From Actinoplanes sandaracinus (GTDB taxonomy: Bacteria > Actinomycetota > Actinomycetes > Mycobacteriales > Micromonosporaceae): a stretch of 64,000 nucleotides of DNA. Where the stretch lies: assembly GCF_030009775.1 (NCBI RefSeq), contig NZ_JASCTH010000006.1, positions 243,562-307,561 on the forward strand, read 5' to 3'. Positions 57,925 to 64,000 of this stretch are shown piece by piece. The stretch's first letter is position 1, and the number at the start of each line of letters is the position of its first letter. The notes beneath the pieces were generated by a model that saw only the letters and a list, made by a program, of their open reading frames with translations, searched no databases and was not told the DNA's origin. A program made the position numbers and the translations under genes.

Positions 57925-58682
57925 GCGGCGACTCCCCTGGTGAGACGGTTTCGGAAGGCCACCCAGTCGGCCGCAACATCGGCGGCCTGGGTGAGATGGC
58001 AGAAGTGGTCGTATCGGTCGCGGATCCGGACCTGGGCGTGCGGCAGCACCGCCAGCGATCCCGGCCGGGCGCCGGCCATTCGCTGATCGGACCGCCCGGA
58101 CAGCACCAGGGCCGGCACGGTCACGCCGGCCAGGGCCGGTCGTGGGGTGTCGAGGATCCGGTCGAGCACCGCCTCGACGGCGTCGCCGGGCATGCCGTCG
58201 AGCACCGCGGCGGTCATGCCGGCGAAGACGTCGGCGTCCATCGCCTCGCCTCGGGCGCCGAGCCGGGCCCGCAGCCCGTCGGCGACGACGGTCCGCAACG
58301 CCGCCCGGGTCCGGGCGATCAGCACCGGCCGCGGCGGGTTGCCGGGCGGGCGGATCAGCGGGGCTATCAGCAGTGCGGCCCGCACGTCCGGCGCGGCCCC
58401 GGTGGCCAGGTGGTCCAGCACCGCGTTCGCGCCGAACGAGTGCCCGGCCAGGATCTCAATCGGCTCCGGTGCCTGGCGCAGCGCCTTGCCGACGCAGTCA
58501 CCCGGTGACGTGGGCACGGCTCCGCTGCCGCGCCACGGTGCCGCGAACGCGTACCAGCGGTGGTCACGGCCCAGTTCGCCGGCCAGGGTGCGCCATGTGG
58601 TCCAGTGGTCGGCCATGCCGTGCACCGCCCCCACCACGGTCGCCGCCGGGTCGCTCGAACCGCCCACGGCGTGCCAGGTCAC
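57921..58682 (-). CDS. Alpha/beta hydrolase, copy 2
   Basis: 253 residues from the GTG at 58682, overlapping the preceding stop (GTGA). The open frame continues upstream but is antisense-like there. Elements: VVGAVHGMADHWTTWRTLAG (oxyanion loop), ILAGHSFGANAVLDHLA (Ser elbow, about residue 88), VPALVLSGRSDQRMAG (acid) and DRYDHFCHLTQAADV (His). It parallels copy 1 at 24538, whose loops read AHGMEDSW and GHSYGAG. Either may proof-read carriers; the duplication in both blocks is notable. Confidence 0.78.
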   Translation of the reverse strand: MTWHAVGGSSDPAATVVGAVHGMADHWTTWRTLAGELGRDHRWYAFAAPWRGSGAVPTSPGDCVGKALRQAPEPIEILAGHSFGANAVLDHLATGAAPDVRAALLIAPLIRPPGNPPRPVLIARTRAALRTVVADGLRARLGARGEAMDADVFAGMTAAVLDGMPGDAVEAVLDRILDTPRPALAGVTVPALVLSGRSDQRMAGARPGSLAVLPHAQVRIRDRYDHFCHLTQAADVAADWVAFRNRLTRGVAA

Positions 58683-59485
58683 GGCCGGGCTCCGGCGACT
58701 TCGAGGTGCACGCCGGCATAGCCGTCGGCGGCCGAGCCGCAGGTCACCAGTGCGTGCCGGGCATCGGGCCGGTCGAGCAGCCGACGGGCGGCCCGAGCGG
58801 TCCGCAGCACGCCGGTCGCGCCGGAGTCGTCCGATTCGTCGCCGCCGAACCGGAGCCACCCCGGCTCGGCGGTCTCGCGCCGGTCGTCGCGGCGAACCGG
58901 ATGCATTTCGACGTACGGCCCGGGTCCCGGCCCGGCGGCCTCGAGCACCACACACGCGGCGGCGGGCGTGCCACCGGATAGGGCGGCGGCGACCGCGTCG
59001 TCGGGTTCGGTACCGACCACCACCGCCCGGGTGGCCCGGCCGCCGCGGATCAGCAGGGCGGCGGCCCGCAGCGCGTCCAGCCCGCCGGTGGCCCCGGAGC
59101 AGATCATGAGGTTGGGGCCGGTGAAGCCGTACCGGATGGCGATACTGCTGGCCACGATGTTGCTCGACGCGTTCGGGGCCTGCATCGGGCTGACTCCGCG
59201 CAGGTCGTCCGCGCGGACCTGGTCGACGATGTTGCAAACCGTCTGGACGTTGCCGAAGTTGGAGCTGGCCACCACCGCGGTGCCGGCCGCGCCGTCAATC
59301 GGCGCCACGGTCCGGCCCGGCGGCAGGCCCAGTGCCCGGTGCACCGCGCAGAGGGCGAGGCGCACCGCGGGTTCCTGGAAGAGCAGGCCCTTGCGGCCGA
59401 GCAGCAGATGGGCCTGGTCGGCCGGGGGATCACCCGCGGTGCCGGGGGCGTAGACGGCGCTCGCCGTGATCCTTACGCCGGTCAT
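58679..59485 (-). CDS. Short ketosynthase-like protein without catalytic Cys
   Basis: 268 residues from the ATG at 59485, overlapping the previous ketosynthase stop. It has a thiolase-fold N-terminal part: VASSNFGNVQTVCNIVDQV, GVSPMQAPNASSNIVASSIA, then ICSGATGGLDALRAAALLI where the active Cys would be (here Gly/Ala), and an acidic GTEPDDAVAAAL. The C-terminal half, with the two His motifs, is absent or strongly degenerate; ketosynthases have about 400 residues. It is probably a chain-length-factor-like or structural partner of the active ketosynthase encoded just before it. The sequence has no frameshift and coupled starts, so it is not simple debris. Confidence 0.7.
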   Translation of the reverse strand: MTGVRITASAVYAPGTAGDPPADQAHLLLGRKGLLFQEPAVRLALCAVHRALGLPPGRTVAPIDGAAGTAVVASSNFGNVQTVCNIVDQVRADDLRGVSPMQAPNASSNIVASSIAIRYGFTGPNLMICSGATGGLDALRAAALLIRGGRATRAVVVGTEPDDAVAAALSGGTPAAACVVLEAAGPGPGPYVEMHPVRRDDRRETAEPGWLRFGGDESDDSGATGVLRTARAARRLLDRPDARHALVTCGSAADGYAGVHLEVAGARP

Positions 59486-60606
59486 GACGTCACCTCCAGC
59501 AAGCAGACGGCGTTCACGCCGCCGAAGCCGAACGCGTTCACCTGGGCCAGCGTCGCGCCGGTGGGCGCGGGCCGGTCGATCACCAGGTCGAGGGGTTCCG
59601 CCTCCGGGATGGGTTTGCGCAGCCCGACGATCGGCGGCACCCGGCCGTGCCGCAGCGCCTCGCCCGCCACCAACAGGCTCATCAGGCCCGCGCTGCCCGA
59701 GGTGTGGCCGATGGCGCCTTTGATGCCGGTGACCCGCGGGCCGGCCGGCCGGTCGCCGAACAGGCCGGTCAGCACGGCTGCCTCGGTGGGGTCGTTCAGG
59801 GCGGTGCCGGTGCCGTGCGCGACGACCAGGCCGGCGTCGGCCGGGATCAGGCCGGCCCGCTGGTAGGCGTCGCGCATGGCGGCCAGCAGACCGGGCGGGT
59901 GCGGCGCGGTGACGTGGTGGGCGTCGCAGGACAGGCCCACCCCGCGAACCCGCAGTTCGGACCGGGTGCTGCTCCCGGCCCGTTGCACCACCACGGCGAC
60001 GGCGCCGTCACCGAGGAGCACGCCCTGACGGTCGGCGTCGAAGGGCCGGACCGCCTCGCTGTAGCCGTCGCCGACCCGGCCGATCATCGCCAGCATGCTC
60101 TCCGCCATCGCGTCGGCGCCGCAGGCGACCACCGCGTCGGCGTCACCGAGGTCGATGAGGTCACAGGCCAGAGCGAGAGCGTGCGAGGATGCCGAGCAGG
60201 CGTTGCTGACGGTGATGACCTCGTCGATGCCCGGCAGGGCCGCCCGGACGGCCGCACCGAAGTGCAGGGTGGCCGGCACGGTGGTGCGTTTCTCGGCGTG
60301 CCAGCGTTCGACGCCGCGCATCTCGCGCAGGCCGGTGCCGACGATGGCGACCACGCGTTGCCGGGAGCAGTCGAGACCCGCCTGAACGGCGGCCTCGGCC
60401 ACGCAGGCGGTGAGCCAGTCACTGGCTCGCCGCTCGCCCTCCTCGTCCACCGGGCCGATGTGATAGCCGTACCGGACGTTGACCTGCCCCTGGTCGACGA
60501 AGGCCAGCGGGCGGATGCCCGAGCGCCCGGCCAGGAGAGCGGCGTAGGTGTCGGCGGTGCCGCCCAAGGCGGTCCGCATGGCGCTTCCGGTGATCGCGAT
60601 GTCCAT
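59482..60606 (-). CDS. Beta-ketoacyl-ACP synthase (second catalytic ketosynthase)
   Basis: 374 residues from the ATG at 60606, 3 bp after the preceding stop. The triad is complete: Cys in VSNACSASSHALALA (about residue 143), His in VVAHGTGTALNDPTE (about 268) and His in KGAIGHTSGSAGLMS (about 303), with the end VNAFGFGGVNAV. It is a KAS I/II-type condensing enzyme acting on ACP-bound chains. Together with the short KS-like partner it probably forms one of two KS/partner pairs of the highly reducing type II PKS. Confidence 0.9.
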   Translation of the reverse strand: MDIAITGSAMRTALGGTADTYAALLAGRSGIRPLAFVDQGQVNVRYGYHIGPVDEEGERRASDWLTACVAEAAVQAGLDCSRQRVVAIVGTGLREMRGVERWHAEKRTTVPATLHFGAAVRAALPGIDEVITVSNACSASSHALALACDLIDLGDADAVVACGADAMAESMLAMIGRVGDGYSEAVRPFDADRQGVLLGDGAVAVVVQRAGSSTRSELRVRGVGLSCDAHHVTAPHPPGLLAAMRDAYQRAGLIPADAGLVVAHGTGTALNDPTEAAVLTGLFGDRPAGPRVTGIKGAIGHTSGSAGLMSLLVAGEALRHGRVPPIVGLRKPIPEAEPLDLVIDRPAPTGATLAQVNAFGFGGVNAVCLLEVTS

Positions 60607-60609
60607 GAC

Positions 60610-61665
60610 TCAGACCGTCACGACCGCGGCGCCGACGGCGCCGTCCGGAGTGCAGGCGGTGATCAGCGCGGTCCGGCTGTGGCCGGAAGCGCCGGCCAGC
60701 AACACGGCGAGTTGGAGGGCGCCGGCGGCGGCGGGCGCGTCACCCGCCACCGGGGTGACGGCGATCCGCTCGGCGGCCCGGCCGACGGCCCGGTCGAGCG
60801 CCGGTGCCTCACCGGCCGCGTCGCAGGTGATCACGGTGTCCACGGTCAGCTCGGGGCCAGCCGTGTCCAGCACCCGGCGGATGACCGCGGCCAGCGCGTC
60901 GGCGGTGTCCGTACCCTCGGTGGTGTGGGCCAGTTCGACGGCCCGGATCTCGGCCCGGGGCCGGCGCCCGGCCGCCCGCATCGCTGCGGCGTTCTCGATC
61001 ATGAACATGGCGCAGCCCTCGCCGGCCGGCACGCCGTCCGCGGTGCCGAGCGCCGCACTGGTCCACGCCTGGTGCGGGGTCAGCTCCTCCACCGCGCCGA
61101 CCAGCAGCGCCTCGGCCCGGCCACGGCGCATCATCACGTACGCCCAGCGCAGCGCGGACAGCATGGCGGTCGCGCCACCGGCCACGGTGGTGTTCGGCCC
61201 CCGCAGCCCGTACCGGATGGCGACCTGCCCGGCCGCGCAGTTGAGCACGGTGTTGGGGAAGAGGATCGGGTTGACCAGGTAGGGCTTGTCCGCCTCGAAG
61301 GTCTCCCGGGTGTAGTCGGACGTCGACTGCAGACTGCCGGCGGAGGTGCCGAGCACCACACCGACCCGTTCCCGGTTGTCGTCGTCGACGACCAGCTCGC
61401 TGTCGTCCAGTGCCTGCGCGCCGGCGATCAGCGCCAGGGCGGTGCGGCGGTCCAGGAAACTGGTGCCCTTGCGCCCGAGATGGTCGCGGGCGGTGAAGCC
61501 GGGCAGCCCGAACACCCGCTCCTGCGGCATCGGCGCCGCGGTCACCTCGCCCGCGTCGACGGCCGGTTCCCGGCCGGAGCGCAGACCCGCGCCGAAGTCG
61601 TCGGCACCGGTGCCCATCGGGGCGAGGACACCCCACCCGGACACCCCCAGCGTGAACGTGCTCAT
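60610..61665 (-). CDS. Chain-length-factor-like ketosynthase (no catalytic Cys)
   Basis: 351 residues from the ATG at 61665, which overlaps the stop of the ketosynthase (ATGA). Ketosynthase fold with LGVSGWGVLAPMGTGADDFG, KGTSFLDRRTALALIAGAQA, TSAGSLQSTSDYTRETFE and NTVLNCAAGQVAIRYGLRGPN. At the position of the Cys it reads VAGGATAMLSALRWA, so it cannot form an acyl-enzyme; the second His motif is also lost. This is the chain-length-factor (KS-beta) partner of the KS encoded directly upstream. The open frame upstream of 61665 is noise. Confidence 0.88.
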   Translation of the reverse strand: MSTFTLGVSGWGVLAPMGTGADDFGAGLRSGREPAVDAGEVTAAPMPQERVFGLPGFTARDHLGRKGTSFLDRRTALALIAGAQALDDSELVVDDDNRERVGVVLGTSAGSLQSTSDYTRETFEADKPYLVNPILFPNTVLNCAAGQVAIRYGLRGPNTTVAGGATAMLSALRWAYVMMRRGRAEALLVGAVEELTPHQAWTSAALGTADGVPAGEGCAMFMIENAAAMRAAGRRPRAEIRAVELAHTTEGTDTADALAAVIRRVLDTAGPELTVDTVITCDAAGEAPALDRAVGRAAERIAVTPVAGDAPAAAGALQLAVLLAGASGHSRTALITACTPDGAVGAAVVTV

Positions 61666-62870
61666 CGGGCGGCTCCCAGGATCGAGATGGCGTTGTTGCC
61701 ACCGAAGGCGAATCCGTTGACCTGGACTACCCGCGGCTGCGCCGGGCGGGCCCGATTGGGGACCACGTCCAGACCCGGCATGCCGGGGTCGGTGACGTGG
61801 TGGTTGATGGTCGGCGAGAGGAATCCGGAGTGGATCGCCAGGGCGCCCGCGACCGCGCTGAACCCGCTGGCCGCGCCCATGGTGTGGCCGAGCATCGACT
61901 TGATCGAACTCATCGGCGGTGGGGCCGTCCCGAAGACGTCGCGGACTGCGGTGTACTCGGCGGCGTCGTTGGCCGGCGTGGCCGTGCCGTGCGCACAGAT
62001 GAAGTCGACCTCCTCGGCCTTGATTCCGGCGTCGTCGTGGGCCAGGCGCATGCAGCGCGCCACGCTTGCCGCATCCGGGGCGGTGGGATGCTGCGCGTCG
62101 CATGTCAAGCCGTAACCGAGCACCTCGCAGTAGATCCGCGCGTCCCGGGCACGGGCGGAGTCGAGGCTCTCCAGGTAGAGGCCCACGCCGCCCTCGGCGG
62201 TCAGGACCCCGGTCCGGTCCCGGTCGAACGGCGCACAGTGGTCCTCGGCCAGCGCGCCGAGCCGGTAGAAGCCCGCGTGGGCGAACCGGCACACCGAGTC
62301 GGCCCCACCGACGACCATGAAGTCGACGTCACCGGCGCCGATCGCGTCGAACGCGTAGCCCAGCGCGTAGTTGCTGGCCGAGCAGGCCGTGGACACCGTG
62401 ACGGCCGGCCCGGCCGCGCCCAGCTCCAGCGCGGCGGCCTCGGCCACCCGCCCGGCCGGCACTTGGCGCGCCAGGCCGGTCGGGGTGGCCGGGTAGCCGC
62501 CGGCCAGCCAGCGTGCGGTCAGCTCCTCCATCACCTGCGACTCGCCGCTGGTGGTGCCCATGCAGACGCCGAGCCGGGCCGGGTCGGTCACCGCCCGGTC
62601 CGCGCCGGCGTCGGTGAAGGCGAGGCGGGCGGCGGCGGCGGCGAACTGGCTGCTGCGCCCCCACCCGGCGGGGTCCAGCCGGTGCAGGTGGTCCGAGGCG
62701 TCGAAGTCGTGCACCTCGCCGGCCCGGTGCGTACGGAAGCCGGTCGTGTCGAAGCTGCGTACCTGCGAGATGCCACTCGTACCGGCACGTAGCGCACCGG
62801 CGAACGCCTCGACACCGATGCCGGTGCTCGCCACCGGACCGAGTCCGGTTATCACCACTCGTCGGGTCAT
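61662..62870 (-). CDS. Beta-ketoacyl-ACP synthase (KS-alpha), first gene of the PKS block
   Basis: 402 residues from the ATG at 62870, with AAGGAGGA on the - strand about 10 bp before; the frame open to 62996 lacks another good start. Motifs: VVITGLGPVASTGIG, Cys in TVSTACSASNYALGYAF (about residue 168), His in CAHGTATPANDAAEY (about 307), His in KSMLGHTMGAASGFS (about 343) and NGFAFGGNNAISIL. It should extend the acyl chain with malonyl-ACP together with the chain-length factor. Being first in the block, it is probably transcribed from the divergent region 62871-63061. Confidence 0.93.
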   Translation of the reverse strand: MTRRVVITGLGPVASTGIGVEAFAGALRAGTSGISQVRSFDTTGFRTHRAGEVHDFDASDHLHRLDPAGWGRSSQFAAAAARLAFTDAGADRAVTDPARLGVCMGTTSGESQVMEELTARWLAGGYPATPTGLARQVPAGRVAEAAALELGAAGPAVTVSTACSASNYALGYAFDAIGAGDVDFMVVGGADSVCRFAHAGFYRLGALAEDHCAPFDRDRTGVLTAEGGVGLYLESLDSARARDARIYCEVLGYGLTCDAQHPTAPDAASVARCMRLAHDDAGIKAEEVDFICAHGTATPANDAAEYTAVRDVFGTAPPPMSSIKSMLGHTMGAASGFSAVAGALAIHSGFLSPTINHHVTDPGMPGLDVVPNRARPAQPRVVQVNGFAFGGNNAISILGAAR

Positions 62871-63061
62871 CACCAGTGAGTCCTCCTTGCCCGGTGCCGC
62901 TGGGTGCGGCTGTTCCTCGGTCACTGTCGGGATCGTGGCTCGTGCCCCCCTTGACGGCGGCTCGAGGGAGGGCTTCGAGGCGGCCACGAGGACCATCGGT
63001 CAAGATCCGTGATCGGCCGCATACGATGGGTGCCGGGCGGCGTAGTCCAAGGAGGAATCGG
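62871..63061. promoter_or_regulatory. Divergent promoter region of the PKS block and the membrane protein
   Basis: Two genes start on opposite strands around this 191-bp gap. A -10-like TACGAT at 63022-63027 could serve the + strand gene (start at 63062). For the - strand the PKS ribosome site is clear at about 62881-62888, but no convincing -35/-10 pair was found. No operator dyad was seen. Confidence 0.4.
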
Positions 63062-63583
63062 GTGACCCAAGTTTGCGAGGTTCGAACCGAGCCTGACCGG
63101 GGCATGTGGACCGGATACGCGGCCGCGGTCTGGGCGCTGGCCTTCACCGCGCTCAGCGTCTACTGGGCCTGCGGTGGCACGGTGGGCGAGGGCACGATCG
63201 GTGCGGCGATCGAGGGTTCCGCGGTGGCGCGCGAGCCCGACTTCGTCCTGTTGCTGTGGGTCACCGCGGTGCTGAAGTTCATGGCGGTCCTGCTGGCCCT
63301 CACGCTGATCGGGCGGCTCTTCCGCTGGGTGCCCCGGTGGATGCGGCTGACGGCCGGCTGGGTCGCGGCGGTGCTGCTGCTCGGATACGGACTGGCCAAT
63401 CTGGTGCAGCATCTGCTCATGTGGACCGGCGCGGTCGCCGTTCCGGACGGCCTCGGATCGGCCGCCTTGCCTTGGCATCTGCTGCTCTGGGACCCGATCT
63501 GGATTGTCGGCGGAATCCTGTTCACCGCGACGGCGATTTACGCTTCAAGTAAACCGCGCCGTCCGTTCGGCAGTGACGGGTAG
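63062..63583 (+). CDS. DUF3995-like integral membrane protein
   Basis: 173 residues from the GTG at 63062, with GGAGGAA at 63051-63057. Four membrane segments: about residues 16-40 (TGYAAAVWALAFTALSVYWA), 66-88, 97-120 and 143-165. The GYAAAVWALAFTALSVYWACGG start and the ALPWHLLLWDPIWIVGG end resemble actinobacterial DUF3995 proteins. Function unknown. It is divergent from the PKS block and may only border the cluster. Confidence 0.7.
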   Translation: MTQVCEVRTEPDRGMWTGYAAAVWALAFTALSVYWACGGTVGEGTIGAAIEGSAVAREPDFVLLLWVTAVLKFMAVLLALTLIGRLFRWVPRWMRLTAGWVAAVLLLGYGLANLVQHLLMWTGAVAVPDGLGSAALPWHLLLWDPIWIVGGILFTATAIYASSKPRRPFGSDG

Positions 63584-63592
63584 CTCCGTCAC
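63573..63592 (+). terminator. Possible terminator hairpin at the end of the DUF3995-like gene
   Basis: GTGACGG at 63573-63579 and CCGTCAC at 63586-63592 form a 7-bp stem with a 6-nt loop containing the stop codon. There is no T run, so it is a weak candidate. Confidence 0.35.
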
Positions 63593-63763
63593 GGTGGTCC
63601 ACGGCGCGTCGGACATCGCCCGCGCAACCCGTCAGGCAAACCGCTTCAATTACTTGATAACGCAATGGCCTCTGCGCTGTTCCTGCGAGCTTACTGAGTC
63701 GGCGCATTGCCCTTGCTGCCGTGGCCGATTCCATAGATAGTGGCATTTGGCTTTGTCAGGAGC

Positions 63764-64000
63764 ATGAACTCTGCGGGGGAGTTTCTGCGCGTGCATGAGA
63801 AAGACCCACGGGTCGCCTCGGAGATAGCGGACAGACTGGATTCGAAGCGCTCCTCGATTGTGGAGGAGTACGGCAGGCGACTGCTCGACATCGGCAGCGT
63901 GATCGCTCCGACAAGCGTTTTCTTGCGTCCGCCATGATCAACCTCGGGCAGGTCGTCGACGATGTGATCGCCAGCGTGCGGGCCGGAGAGGTCCGGCTCA
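63764..64000 (+). pseudogene. Sensor/regulator-like N-terminal domain, frameshifted and cut by the window end
   Basis: From the ATG at 63764 the frame gives MNSAGEFLRVHEKDPRVASE, then SKRSSIVEEYGRRLLDIGSVIA and a stop at 63937. If the frame changes by one base near 63908, the sequence continues SDKRFLASAMINLGQVVDDVIASVRAGEVRL-like (shown in part: INLGQVVDDVIASVRAGEV) to the window end. That joined sequence resembles the helical N-terminal region (RsbRD-like) of actinobacterial regulators and histidine kinases found near polyketide clusters. The frame change may be a true mutation or a sequencing error. The effector domain would be to the right. Confidence 0.5.

Noticed and set aside
55351..62870. 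Primary fatty acid synthase locus
   Set aside because: Two Cys-less KS-type partners, no enoyl reductase, no malonyl transferase and tight linkage to NRPS, Dap and methylaspartate genes indicate a dedicated secondary pathway.

Overview
The window is GC-rich, densely coded DNA of an actinomycete. The NRPS and type II PKS content, the ESX-type substrate and the frequent GTG starts fit the Micromonosporaceae (for example an Actinoplanes relative), but the genus is a guess.

Layout. (1) 1-3067 is the right end of an integrated element. It holds the N-terminal part of a tyrosine integrase, a Shedu-type nuclease (SduA), helically spaced repeats and a 43-bp 3' tRNA-Arg fragment that is the probable attachment site. 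A terminator follows immediately. (2) 3068-7081 is chromosome with nhaA and several genes cut off at deletion or recombination junctions: a glycosyltransferase tail, an ABC ATPase head, a membrane-protein tail, a winged-helix regulator head and an ESX-like protein. (3) 7404-18933 is a defence island. One co-linear + strand operon encodes a C5-cytosine methyltransferase, a Z1 ATPase, a PD-(D/E)XK protein, a MORC-like GHKL ATPase, two little-known proteins and a Vsr endonuclease. A second GHKL ATPase with a C-terminal nuclease domain faces it. (4) 18934-22144 holds a hypothetical gene, its frameshifted paralogue in inverted orientation, and a broken mobile-element-type gene.

(5) 22197-62870 is a biosynthetic cluster of about 41 kb, all on the - strand. 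Reading leftwards, the first block (62870 to 55351) encodes ketosynthase-type proteins, a hotdog thioesterase, an alpha/beta hydrolase, a thioredoxin-fold isomerase and a KASIII, and ends at a hairpin terminator. The second block (54988 to 22197) encodes SbnA/SbnB (2,3-diaminopropionate), an ABC exporter, two NRPSs (C-A-T-E-C-A-T-E, then C-A-T-E-C-A-T-C-A-T-C-A-T-TE), MbtH, a ketoreductase, two hotdog dehydratase-like proteins, an ACP, a second hydrolase and isomerase, and both subunits of glutamate mutase (3-methylaspartate).

Together these predict a hexapeptide with three D residues followed by three L residues. It should be N-acylated with a polyene-type or otherwise unsaturated chain from a highly reducing type II PKS: acyl-D-Xaa-D-Ser-D-Xaa-Val-Dap-(Me)Asp, released by the terminal thioesterase. 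I recognise no known compound with this exact plan. (6) 62871-64000 holds a divergent DUF3995-like membrane protein and the start of a frameshifted regulator-like gene that runs off the window.
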